Origin: Caballeronia sp. BR00000012568055
GTDB taxonomy: Bacteria; Pseudomonadota; Gammaproteobacteria; Burkholderiales; Burkholderiaceae
DNA length: 64,000 bases
Direction: 5' to 3'
Assembly (NCBI RefSeq): GCF_029439455.1
Contig: NZ_JAQFVG010000296.1
Coordinates: 49,845 to 113,844, forward strand
Of the stretch, positions 7,973-16,229 are shown one piece after another. Position numbers and translations under genes: made by a program. Positions within the stretch are counted from its first letter, which is position 1. Each line of letters opens with the position of its first letter. The notes below the pieces were generated by a model. That model saw only the letters and a program-made list of their open reading frames with translations. It did not search any database and was not told the origin of the DNA.

Positions 7973-9145
7973 GTGGCTTCAAAAGTAGTGATCGTCGGCG
8001 GTGGGGTGATCGGCAGTTCGGTCGCGTATTTTTTGCGCGCAACGGATCCGAGCGTCGAAGTGACGGTGATCGAACGCGATCCGACTTACGCGCGATCGTC
8101 GTCGGCGTTGTCGGCGGCGTCGATCCGGCAGCAGTTTTCCACGCCGCTGTCGGTGCGCATGTCGCTCTACGGCATCGAGTTTTTGCGCAGTATCGGCGGG
8201 CGGCTTGAGGTTGATGGCGAACGCCCGAGCATCGATCTGCATGAAGGCGGCTATCTTTTTCTCGCGACCGCGCGCGGCGAGGCGACGCTGCGCGAAAATC
8301 ACGCGCTGCAACGCGAACTCAGCGCAGATATCAGTCTTCTCGATACCCCGCAATTGCGATCGCGTTTTCCCTGGCTGAACACGGAGGATCTCGCGGCGGG
8401 CGCGTTCGGCGAAAGCGGCGAGGGCTGGTTCGATGGCTACGGACTCGTCACCGCGCTGCGCCGCAAAGCACGAGCGCTGGGCGCGCGTTACGTGGCATCG
8501 GATGTCATTGGTTTGGAGTGCAGCGGACGGCACGTGACGGGCGTGCGCGCATCGAACGGCGAAACGTACGCATGCGATGTGGTGGTGAACGCAGCGGGCG
8601 CGTGGTCACGCTCGATTGCCGCGATGCTCGGTATCGATCTGCCGGTGTACGCGCGCCGCCGCAGCATTTTCAACGTTTCGTCACCCGCGCGGCTCGATGC
8701 GTGCCCTTTGCTGATCGATCCGAGCGGCGTGTATTTTCGTCCGGAAGGCCGCACGTGGATTTGCGGCACATCGCCCGCCGCCGATAACGATCCCGACGAC
8801 CTGCCGCTCGACGAAGTCGATCATGCGCTGTTCGACGACGTGATCTGGCCGACACTCGCGCATCGTGTGCCGCAGTTCGAAGCGCTGCGCGTGGAGCGAA
8901 GCTGGTCTGGGTATTACGAATACAACGTGTTGGACCATAACGCGATCATCGGATATCACCCTGATATCGATAATTGCGTTTTTGCGAATGGCTTCAGCGG
9001 CCACGGTTTGCAGCAAGGTCCGGCAACGGGCCGTGGCGTCAGCGAACTTATTCTTGACGGAAAGTATTCGACATTGGACTTGTCGTCGCTGAATTGGGCG
9101 CGCGTGTTGGAAGGGCGGCCAATCGTCGAAAAGAATGTGGTTTGA
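7973..9145 (+). CDS. FAD-dependent oxidoreductase of the DAO family (possible pipecolate/amino acid oxidase)
   Basis: 390 residues from a GTG with the ribosome binding site acggagg. The N-terminal VVIVGGGVIGSSVAYFL is a Rossmann FAD-binding loop; the C-terminal NGFSGHGLQQGPATGRGVSELI is the usual closing motif of the D-amino acid oxidase/sarcosine oxidase superfamily. Together with the upstream ALDH7 enzyme it could oxidise L-pipecolate to piperideine-6-carboxylate, but sequence alone does not fix the substrate; other secondary amines are possible. The operon ends with a clear terminator at 9198-9226. Confidence 0.8.
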   Translation: MASKVVIVGGGVIGSSVAYFLRATDPSVEVTVIERDPTYARSSSALSAASIRQQFSTPLSVRMSLYGIEFLRSIGGRLEVDGERPSIDLHEGGYLFLATARGEATLRENHALQRELSADISLLDTPQLRSRFPWLNTEDLAAGAFGESGEGWFDGYGLVTALRRKARALGARYVASDVIGLECSGRHVTGVRASNGETYACDVVVNAAGAWSRSIAAMLGIDLPVYARRRSIFNVSSPARLDACPLLIDPSGVYFRPEGRTWICGTSPAADNDPDDLPLDEVDHALFDDVIWPTLAHRVPQFEALRVERSWSGYYEYNVLDHNAIIGYHPDIDNCVFANGFSGHGLQQGPATGRGVSELILDGKYSTLDLSSLNWARVLEGRPIVEKNVV

Positions 9146-9197
9146 GATAAAGATAAATGAAAACTACGAATGAAGGCGGTGCATAAATCCATTCATT

Positions 9198-9226
9198 ACC
9201 CGGCTGAATTGTCCGGGTATTTTTTT
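9198..9226 (+). terminator. Rho-independent terminator after the ALDH-oxidase operon
   Basis: The arms ACCCGG and CCGGGT enclose a 9-base loop and are followed by A and a run of seven T. It lies 53 bases after the oxidase stop. Confidence 0.8.
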
Positions 9227-9388
9227 AGCTATAAACGCTATATGAATGAAAAAACATATTAAGCGCACGCATTCTTACCATGATCGGCAATCCGTATGTA
9301 GTCGTCCATCAATGAAATCCACTAGGGCCAGCCGCATGGAAGAAGCGCATTCTGAAACTATCGCGCTTAACCGTTTGGAGAGAACAAA

Positions 9389-9586
9389 ATGGATGGCAAT
9401 ACGAGCACGCATTTCTATGCATGGATCGAGGATGGCGAAATGCCCGCCGATCCGGGCGTCAGGGTATCGCACAAGTCTGCACAGGTCGCGGGCGAGCCGG
9501 AATACATTGCCGATATTTGCGATCGTTTCGCCGCCGAGAAAACCGAAGAAGAACAAAAATCCTGCGTGATTCGTGGATATAACTAA
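9389..9586 (+). CDS. Hypothetical small acidic protein
   Basis: 65 residues, with a good ribosome binding site (ggagag, 8 bases before the ATG). The sequence is acidic, with EDGEMPADPG near the start and AAEKTEEEQKSC near the end; no signal peptide, membrane segment or known domain is visible. It follows a strong terminator and lies in a stretch that is clearly richer in A+T than its surroundings, so it is probably an independent, perhaps acquired, gene. A longer overlapping frame (9246-9569) has no comparable ribosome binding site. Confidence 0.5.
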   Translation: MDGNTSTHFYAWIEDGEMPADPGVRVSHKSAQVAGEPEYIADICDRFAAEKTEEEQKSCVIRGYN

Positions 9587-9907
9587 ACATTTTGATTGCC
9601 GATTCGTTGCGCGCCATACACGGTTATTTCGGCGTTGAGCGACTGATCAGACGATAGTAAAAGGCAATTCGCGGGCCGACGCGAGATTAGGTATCTTGAA
9701 TACTGTTCGGACTGCGCGCCGCGCGAATGCCTGCCAGGTTTTTTCGCATTGGGAATCAAACGATATTTCCATCGCAAGAACAAAATACCGGCGACGCTGA
9801 TCCGAAATCAAGCGCAGCGGCAGGCGCATTTTTGTTCGCCTACGCTGGCCATGTGAATGGAGATATCGCATGAACGGCCTTATCGTGCGCGTCATACGAG
9901 GTGGAAC
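9587..9907. other. Intergenic stretch without a recognisable gene
   Basis: About 320 bases of lower GC content. Open frames on the minus strand here have no good ribosome binding site or recognisable product. No clear hairpin or repeat was seen. It probably holds the promoter of the membrane protein gene that follows. Confidence 0.5.
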
Positions 9908-10420
9908 ATGACGCGCGCTAGCAAATCCGCGATTTTGAATGCAGTCGCTGTGGATACCCTCGTTAGCGAACGGGGCGAAGCAGCCGTCCCGCACGCCGCC
10001 GGTTTGGATGCGTTCGCCCGCACGCGACCGCTTCAGCGCCTGCGCGCCGATCTCGAACGTCTGCGGCAGGCCGTTGCAGTCTCGACTTCCGTGATGGTCG
10101 TATGGTCATTGTTCGAAGTCCCTTGGGAAATGGACCTCAACAGCAGCCGGGAGCAGGCTGCCGCAGTCGTCGCGGCGAAAACCATGTTGCTGGTGATCGC
10201 CGGATTGTCGATGCGCGGCAAGCGCTGGGCAAGCTATCTGCTGTTGTTCGTGTGTCTGACGAGCGTGCTCGCCATTGCGCCCGAACTGCCGGGCGAGTTC
10301 GATCGCGCGCCGTGGCTGGCGCTGTTATCCACTGTCGAATTGATCGCCAAGCTCACGGTGATGGTGCTGCTTGCGGTCTATCTCAAGTTCAAGGCCTCCG
10401 GCAAAGCGCCGCTGAAATAA
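9908..10420 (+). CDS. Hypothetical membrane protein
   Basis: 170 residues from the ATG at 9908, which has the ribosome binding site gaggtgg; an upstream in-frame ATG at 9857 is less well placed. A soluble N-terminus of about 65 residues, with RADLERLRQAVAVS, precedes three or four hydrophobic segments (around VMVVWSLFEVPW, MLLVIAGLSM, YLLLFVCLTSVLAIAP and LIAKLTVMVLLAVYL). I do not recognise the family. It is probably an inner-membrane protein transcribed on its own; the next gene is an unrelated LysR regulator. Confidence 0.65.
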   Translation: MTRASKSAILNAVAVDTLVSERGEAAVPHAAGLDAFARTRPLQRLRADLERLRQAVAVSTSVMVVWSLFEVPWEMDLNSSREQAAAVVAAKTMLLVIAGLSMRGKRWASYLLLFVCLTSVLAIAPELPGEFDRAPWLALLSTVELIAKLTVMVLLAVYLKFKASGKAPLK

Positions 10421-10497
10421 TCCGCGGCGGCATGTCTTTGACCACGATGGCACAATTCCCTGCATCGAATAAACGATAGCAAGGGAGATGTGCAGCA

Positions 10498-11430
10498 GTG
10501 GCCCTCAAAAACCTGCTTCGCCGGCTTGATCTCACCACCTTGCAACTGTTCCTCGCGGTGTACGAGGAAGGCACGCTGACACGCGCGGCCGAGCGCGAGG
10601 CGATCGCGGTATCGGCGGCGAGCAAGCGGCTGCTCGAACTCGAACAGGCGGTCGGCGCAGTGCTATTCGAGCGCAAAGCGCGCGGCATGGAACTGACGCC
10701 CGCAGGCGAAACGCTGCTGCATCATGCGCGGCGCGTGTTGCGCGATGTGGAAAATATCGGCATCGAACTGGCCGAGCATGCGAGCGGCGTGCGCGGTTAT
10801 GTGCGCATGATGGCGAACCTTTCGGCGATCGTCGAATTCCTGCCCGAAGACCTGCGCGCGTTTCAGACGACGCACGATCTGATCAAGATCGATCTCGAAG
10901 AGCGCCCGAGCGGCGGCATTATCGAAGGCGTGGCGGATAGTCTGGTCGATCTCGGCATCTGTTCGGGTGATGCCGACACGCGCGGCCTCGAAACCACGCA
11001 TTATCGACACGACAGGCTCGTGATCGTGACGCCCGGCGAACATCCGCTCGCGCAGCGCGAAAGCGTCACGTTTGCCGACACGCTCGACTTCGATCATATC
11101 GGCCTGCATTCCGCGAGTTCGATCAACATGCGTACGCATCTGGCCGCGCGACAGGCGGGCCGCGCGTTGCGATTGCGCATCCACGTTCCCGGTTTCGATG
11201 CCGTGTGCCGTATGGTGCAGGCGGGCATGGGCGTGGGCGTGTTGCCGCTTCAGGTGTTCGAGGCAATGGGCCGGCAACTCGGACTCGCCGCCGTCGCGCT
11301 CGATGAAGAATGGGCCGCGCGCAGCCTCGTGATCGTCGTGCGCGATTCGAACGCCTTGTCACCGGTCAGCCGTTTGTTGTTCGATCATCTGGCTTCGATC
11401 GAAGCCCGCGACGCGCGTTTGGGCCACTGA
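10498..11430 (+). CDS. LysR family transcriptional regulator
   Basis: 310 residues from a GTG, with aaggga about 10 bases ahead. The N-terminal LysR helix-turn-helix (LTTLQLFLAVYEEGTLTRAA to FERKARGMELTPAGETLL, residues about 12-70) is followed by a periplasmic-binding-like effector domain. It lies directly upstream and on the same strand as the CoA-transferase/lyase/MFS genes and likely activates them in response to the imported acid. Same-strand rather than divergent placement is slightly unusual for LysR regulators. Confidence 0.9.
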   Translation: MALKNLLRRLDLTTLQLFLAVYEEGTLTRAAEREAIAVSAASKRLLELEQAVGAVLFERKARGMELTPAGETLLHHARRVLRDVENIGIELAEHASGVRGYVRMMANLSAIVEFLPEDLRAFQTTHDLIKIDLEERPSGGIIEGVADSLVDLGICSGDADTRGLETTHYRHDRLVIVTPGEHPLAQRESVTFADTLDFDHIGLHSASSINMRTHLAARQAGRALRLRIHVPGFDAVCRMVQAGMGVGVLPLQVFEAMGRQLGLAAVALDEEWAARSLVIVVRDSNALSPVSRLLFDHLASIEARDARLGH

Positions 11431-11535
11431 GCGTTCGCGTTTCACGAACGATGCTTGCCGAAATGCGGTTGGACGAGGCGTAGCGTTCGCCAATAAGCTT
11501 GGTCTCACAGTCAAACATAGACGGAGACAGGCAGC

Positions 11536-12729
11536 ATGAGCGGACCCCTCAAGGGCATCCGGGTGATCGAAATCGGCACCCTTATCGCTGCGCCTTTCGC
11601 GGCGCGCATGATGGCCGAGTTCGGCGCGGAAGTCATCAAGATCGAAACGCCCAATGGCGGCGATCCTCTTCGCAAGTGGCGCAAGCTGCATGAAGGCACG
11701 TCGCTGTGGTGGTATCTCCAGTCGCGCAACAAGAAGTCCGTTTGCGTGAATCTCAAATCGGAAGAAGGCGCGGGCGTTATCAAACGTCTGGCCGAAGACG
11801 CCGATATCGTCATCGAAAATATGCGGCCGGGCGCGCTTGAAAAGCTCGGTCTGGGTTGGGATGTTTTGCATGCGATCAACCCGAAACTGACGATGGTCCG
11901 CATTTCCGGCTACGGCCAGACGGGACCGTATCGTGATCGTCCAGGGTTCGGTGCGATCGGCGAGGCAATGGGCGGTATCCGTTATACGACCGGCGATGCC
12001 GAGGGCTTGCCTGCGCGCGTCGGCGTGAGTCTCGGCGATTCGCTGGCGTCGCTGCACGGTGTGATCGGCGCGTTGATGTCGGTGTTGCGCGTGAAAACCG
12101 GACAGGGCGATGGTCAGGTAGTCGATGTATCGCTGGTCGAGAGCGTGTTCAACCTGATGGAAAGCCTAGTTCCCGAATACGACCTGCTCGGGCATGTGCG
12201 CGAACGCAGCGGCGGCGCATTGCCGGGCATTGCGCCGTCGAATACGTATCGCACGGAGGACGGTGGCTTCGTGGTGATCGCGGGCAATAGCGATCCGATC
12301 TACAAGCGTTTGATGCATGTCATCGGCCGCTCCGATCTCGCCGATGACCCCGCGCTCGCTCATAACGACGGTCGCGTCAGACAAAGCGCCATGCTCGATG
12401 CCGCCATCGAAGCGTGGACCACGCATCACGCCATGGACGACGTGCTCGCTGCGCTCGATAGCGCCGAAGTGCCGTCAGGCCGCATCTATTCCGTCGCGGA
12501 TATCGTTAGCGATGCTCATTATCAGGCGCGCGAGATGTTGTTGCAGGCGGACCTGCCGGGCGGTCAGTCGGTGAAGATGCCGGGCATCGTGCCGAAACTT
12601 TCGGATACGCCGGGCGAAGTTCGCTGGTCGGGTCCGGCCTTGGGCGAACACACGCAGACCGTGCTCGAATCGCTCGGTTTCGATACGGACGAAGTCGCAC
12701 GGCTGCGTGCGGAAGGAGCGGTGCAATGA
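11536..12729 (+). CDS. CaiB/BaiF family CoA-transferase
   Basis: 397 residues, the normal length for class III CoA-transferases. It opens with LKGIRVIEIGTLIAAPFAARMMAEFGAEVIKIE, the family signature, and has Asp168 in GVSLGDSLAS, matching the catalytic aspartate that forms the acyl anhydride and CoA thioester in formyl-CoA transferase. It moves CoA from a donor (often succinyl-CoA) to a carboxylic acid. The stop overlaps the ATG of the lyase gene (ATGA), so activation and cleavage of the acid are coupled. The substrate is likely a branched hydroxy-dicarboxylate. Confidence 0.9.
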   Translation: MSGPLKGIRVIEIGTLIAAPFAARMMAEFGAEVIKIETPNGGDPLRKWRKLHEGTSLWWYLQSRNKKSVCVNLKSEEGAGVIKRLAEDADIVIENMRPGALEKLGLGWDVLHAINPKLTMVRISGYGQTGPYRDRPGFGAIGEAMGGIRYTTGDAEGLPARVGVSLGDSLASLHGVIGALMSVLRVKTGQGDGQVVDVSLVESVFNLMESLVPEYDLLGHVRERSGGALPGIAPSNTYRTEDGGFVVIAGNSDPIYKRLMHVIGRSDLADDPALAHNDGRVRQSAMLDAAIEAWTTHHAMDDVLAALDSAEVPSGRIYSVADIVSDAHYQAREMLLQADLPGGQSVKMPGIVPKLSDTPGEVRWSGPALGEHTQTVLESLGFDTDEVARLRAEGAVQ

Positions 12730-13661
12730 ATTTTGCATGCAATGAACCATTGATCGTTCAGGAAGTTGCGCCACGCGATGGCTTGCAGATCGAGAAAAAG
12801 TGGGTCGAAACGGCTGACAAGATTGCGCTGATCGACGGCCTTTCGACGTGCGGATTCACGCGGATCGAAGCGGGTTCCTTCGTCTCCCCGAAGGCGATTC
12901 CCGCGTTGCGCGACGGCGAAGCGGTGTTCAAGGGCATCGCTCGAGCAGCGGATACGATTTACGTCGCGCTGGTGCCGAACGTCAAAGGCGCGGAGCGTGC
13001 GATCAATGCTCAGGCTAACGAATTGAATCTCGTCATGTCCGCGAGCCAGACGCATAATCGCGCGAACATGCGCATGAGTTGCGAGTCGTCACTGGCGGGA
13101 TTCGGCGATATCGTGCGGCTCGCTTCCCCGCATGCGAGCTTGAATGCAACGGTAGCGACCGCGTTCGGCTGTCCGTTCGAAGGACGCATCGACGAAGAGC
13201 GCGTTATATCGATTGCGCGGGCTTATCGCGAACTCGGCATCACCGGCATCTCGCTCGCCGATACCACCGGCATGGCGAACCCGCGTCAGGTTGCGCGCCT
13301 CGTGACACGCGTGCTCGAACACGTGCCTGCTGCCGATCTCACACTTCACTTTCACAACACGCGCGGCCTGGGTCTCGCCAACGTGCTCGCGGCTTACCAC
13401 GCAGGCGCGCGCCGCTTCGATGCCGCGCTCGGCGGTCTGGGAGGCTGTCCGTTTGCGCCGGGTGCTTCCGGAAACATCTGCACGGAAGACCTCGTGAACA
13501 TGTGCGATGAGATGGGCATTCCTACCGGCATCGACTTGGCGAAGCTGATTATGTTGTCGCGCACCTTGCCTGCGCTCGTCGATCACGACGTGCCGGGGCA
13601 AGTCGCGAAAGCAGGGCGCAATTGTGATCTGCATCCCGTCCCACGTGACATAAAAGCCTGA
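12726..13661 (+). CDS. Hydroxymethylglutaryl-CoA lyase family protein
   Basis: 311 residues. The HMGL-like TIM barrel has the N-terminal EVAPRDGLQ metal-site motif, the LHFHNTRGLGLAN His-x-His ligands, and the active-site signature GGLGGCPFAPGASGN with the catalytic cysteine. HMG-CoA lyase splits 3-hydroxy-3-methylglutaryl-CoA to acetyl-CoA and acetoacetate. Here the partner CoA-transferase and MFS importer, without leucine-degradation genes, suggest that an external acid such as 3-hydroxy-3-methylglutarate or a citramalate-like compound is the substrate. Family is firm, substrate inferred. Confidence 0.88.
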   Translation: MNFACNEPLIVQEVAPRDGLQIEKKWVETADKIALIDGLSTCGFTRIEAGSFVSPKAIPALRDGEAVFKGIARAADTIYVALVPNVKGAERAINAQANELNLVMSASQTHNRANMRMSCESSLAGFGDIVRLASPHASLNATVATAFGCPFEGRIDEERVISIARAYRELGITGISLADTTGMANPRQVARLVTRVLEHVPAADLTLHFHNTRGLGLANVLAAYHAGARRFDAALGGLGGCPFAPGASGNICTEDLVNMCDEMGIPTGIDLAKLIMLSRTLPALVDHDVPGQVAKAGRNCDLHPVPRDIKA

Positions 13662-13709
13662 CCTAAAAGCCATCTGACAAGAAACGCATACAAATATCAG
13701 GAGACAATC

Positions 13710-15047
13710 ATGAGCGATCTGAGCGTAAGCGCGGCCGACGAGCCGACCAGCTTGCAAAACACCGCGGACATCATCCGCAAAGTAGCGTGGCGGCTGATGC
13801 CGCTTATCATGCTGTGCTATCTCTTCGCGTTCTTCGATCGCATCAATATTAGTTTTGCGAAGTTTCAGATGCAGAGTACGCTGGGTCTGTCCGACACGGC
13901 ATACGGCCTCGGCGCGAGTCTTTTCGTCATCGGCTATGTTTTGTTCGAAGTGCCAAGCAATATGCTGCTCTATAAAGTCGGTGCGCGCCGATGGATCGCG
14001 CGCATCATGATTTCGTGGGGTATCGCGACGGCGCTGATGGTTTTCGTGCAGACGGAGTGGCAGTTCTACGGGCTGCGCTTCATCATCGGCGCGATGGAAG
14101 CGGGCTTTGCGCCGGGCGTGTTGTACTACCTCACGCTGTGGTTTCCGGCGAGCTATCGCGGGCGCATCACGTCGATGCTGTTTCTGGCTTCGGCATTCTC
14201 CGGGCTGTTTGGCGCGCCGTTGTCGGGTCTCGTGCTCGGGCATATGAATGGCGTTGGCGGTATCGCGGGATGGCACTGGCTGTTCCTGCTCGGCGGCCTT
14301 CCGTGCGTGATTCTCGGGGTGCTCGTATTGAAGGTAATGAAGGATCGTGTCGATGACGCCGCGTGGCTGTCCAGTTCCGAGAAGTCATGGCTCAAGAGCC
14401 AGATTTCGACGCAGAGCCAGCACACGGACACCGGCCATTCGCTGTTCGGCGCGATCAAGACGCCAGGCTTTCTGATGCTCGGCTTGATCTACTTCCTGAT
14501 TCAGGTGGCATCGTATGGGCTGAACTTTTGGGCGCCGCATTTGATTCGCGCGGCGGGCACGCAGAATCCGACCATCATCGGCTTTCTGACGGCGGTGCCG
14601 TATATCTGCGGCGCGATCTGCATGGTCGTGGTCGGCCGCATGTCGGACCGTTCGGGCGAGCGTCGCAAGTTCGTGTGCGTGTTGCTGCTGATGGCCGCAG
14701 CGGGCTTCTTCGCCGCCGGCATCTTCGATAAACAAACGACCTTGCTGATCGCAGCGCTGGGTGTGATGGGCGCGGGCGTGATCGCTTCGATTCCCGCGTT
14801 CTGGGCGCTGCCGCCGAAGCTGCTGACGGGCGCGGGCGCGGCGGGCGGTATCGCACTGATCAATACGCTGGGGCAGTTGGGCGGCATCGTCAGCCCGGTG
14901 ATGGTGGGCCGTATTCGCGATGTCACCGGCAGCACGACGCCCGCGTTGTATGCAATCGGCGCGATGGCCGTATTGTGCGCTGGCTTGCTGCTGTATGCGC
15001 TGCCGAAGTCGCTGCATCAACGCGATCATTCGGATCATCGGGCTTAA
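13710..15047 (+). CDS. MFS transporter, anion:cation symporter (ACS) family
   Basis: 445 residues with about 12 membrane segments. The ACS signature is present: FFDRINISFAKFQM at the first helix and LFVIGYVLFEVPSNMLLYKVGARRWIARIMISWG after the second. Family members import organic acids such as tartrate, phthalate, glucarate and hydroxyphenylacetate by proton symport. It is the last gene of the LysR-CaiB-lyase cluster, 48 bases after the lyase, with the ribosome binding site caggaga. It probably imports the acid the cluster degrades. A terminator follows. Confidence 0.9.
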   Translation: MSDLSVSAADEPTSLQNTADIIRKVAWRLMPLIMLCYLFAFFDRINISFAKFQMQSTLGLSDTAYGLGASLFVIGYVLFEVPSNMLLYKVGARRWIARIMISWGIATALMVFVQTEWQFYGLRFIIGAMEAGFAPGVLYYLTLWFPASYRGRITSMLFLASAFSGLFGAPLSGLVLGHMNGVGGIAGWHWLFLLGGLPCVILGVLVLKVMKDRVDDAAWLSSSEKSWLKSQISTQSQHTDTGHSLFGAIKTPGFLMLGLIYFLIQVASYGLNFWAPHLIRAAGTQNPTIIGFLTAVPYICGAICMVVVGRMSDRSGERRKFVCVLLLMAAAGFFAAGIFDKQTTLLIAALGVMGAGVIASIPAFWALPPKLLTGAGAAGGIALINTLGQLGGIVSPVMVGRIRDVTGSTTPALYAIGAMAVLCAGLLLYALPKSLHQRDHSDHRA

Positions 15048-15068
15048 TGCTGCTTAATGCAGTAACCG

Positions 15069-15103
15069 ACCGGCGGCATGATTCACATCGTGCCGCCGGT
15101 TTT
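15069..15103 (+). terminator. Hairpin terminator after the MFS gene
   Basis: Perfect 10-bp arms ACCGGCGGCA and TGCCGCCGGT with a 12-base loop are followed by a short T run. It lies between the convergent MFS and acetate kinase genes. Confidence 0.65.
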
Positions 15104-15109
15104 CCCGCT

Positions 15110-16225
15110 TCATGCGCTGAGCAAGCGCCTGCAATGCCGCGCAATCTGCCGTTCTTCCTCCGTCGCCATCACGCGATGCCGCGCGCCGATAAACCCGAGT
15201 CCATCTAGCACTTGCGCACGAATCGCCTCGCTATGTTCGCCAATCCCGCCCGTGAACACGATCAGATCCAGCCCACCCAGCGCCGCCGCATATGCGCCGA
15301 TCGTCTTGCGAATCGCGTAGCAGAACACGTCGATAGCAAGCATTGCATCGGCATCCTTATGATCCCGGCGCGTGAGCAGCGCGGGCATGTCATCGTCCGA
15401 TGCAGACAGCGCTTTCAGACCGCTGTGACGATTGACCAACGCTTCGAGCGCGCCCGCATCCAATGACTCGTGACGCAGCAGATACAGCAGCACGCCGGGG
15501 TCGAGATCGCCGCTGCGCGTGGCCATCGGGATACCGCCTGCGGGCGTCATGCCCATCGATGTATCGACGGAACGGCCGTCCTTCAGCGCGCACAGACTCG
15601 CACCGCTGCCGAGATGAGCGATGACCGTGCGCGACGGCAGATCGGCCCCGAGCGCATGAACAATCGACTCATACGAGAGCCCGTGAAAGCCATAGCGAAT
15701 AACGCCGCGCTCCGCATATTCGCGCGGTAACGCGAAGCGCGACGCCGCTTCCGGCAAGCTGCGATGAAACACGGTGTCGAAGCACGCGTAATGCGGCGCA
15801 TCGGTGAAAATGCCGCGTGCTTCGTCGATCAAATCGAGCGACGCCGGCAGATGCAAGGGCGCAAACGGAATCGCCTCGCGCAACGTCTGTTCTACGTCGG
15901 GCGTTATCTCGCAGTGCTCACGAACTTCCGGTCCGCCATGCACGACACGATGCCCGACTGCCGCAAGCGGATCGCGCAGATGTTCGCGAAGCACATCGGC
16001 CACGCGCTGCAAGGCGTCGTGCTGCGATTCCAGCACATGATCCTGCGACACATCGATCGAACCATCCGACGAGCGTATCGACAAGCTTCCGTCTTCGCGC
16101 CCGATACCTTTCGCGCTGCCCGAAAGCCACGCGCGCTCATCGCCATCATGTTTGAGAAAGACGCCGAACTTGAGCGACGACGAGCCGCTGTTCAACACCA
16201 GAATGCCCTGTTTCGAGTCGCTCAT
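15110..16225 (-). CDS. ackA: Acetate kinase
   Basis: 371 residues, a little shorter than the usual 395-400. It starts MSDSKQGILVLNSGSSSLKFGVF, carrying the first acetate kinase signature; the second is in RYGFHGLSYESIVHALG, and the phosphate-binding HLGSGASLCALKDG and the late TGGIGEHSEAIR motif are intact. It converts acetyl phosphate and ADP to acetate and ATP. It starts only 4 bases after the phosphoketolase stop, so the pair forms one operon giving substrate-level ATP from xylulose-5-phosphate or fructose-6-phosphate. The start at 16225 was chosen because the longer frame runs back into the phosphoketolase gene. Confidence 0.95.
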   Translation of the reverse strand: MSDSKQGILVLNSGSSSLKFGVFLKHDGDERAWLSGSAKGIGREDGSLSIRSSDGSIDVSQDHVLESQHDALQRVADVLREHLRDPLAAVGHRVVHGGPEVREHCEITPDVEQTLREAIPFAPLHLPASLDLIDEARGIFTDAPHYACFDTVFHRSLPEAASRFALPREYAERGVIRYGFHGLSYESIVHALGADLPSRTVIAHLGSGASLCALKDGRSVDTSMGMTPAGGIPMATRSGDLDPGVLLYLLRHESLDAGALEALVNRHSGLKALSASDDDMPALLTRRDHKDADAMLAIDVFCYAIRKTIGAYAAALGGLDLIVFTGGIGEHSEAIRAQVLDGLGFIGARHRVMATEEERQIARHCRRLLSA

Positions 16226-16229
16226 AAGA

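Noticed and set aside
9246..9569. A 107-codon frame overlapping the small acidic protein gene
   Set aside because: No ribosome binding site and a composition without features; the frame at 9389 is better supported.
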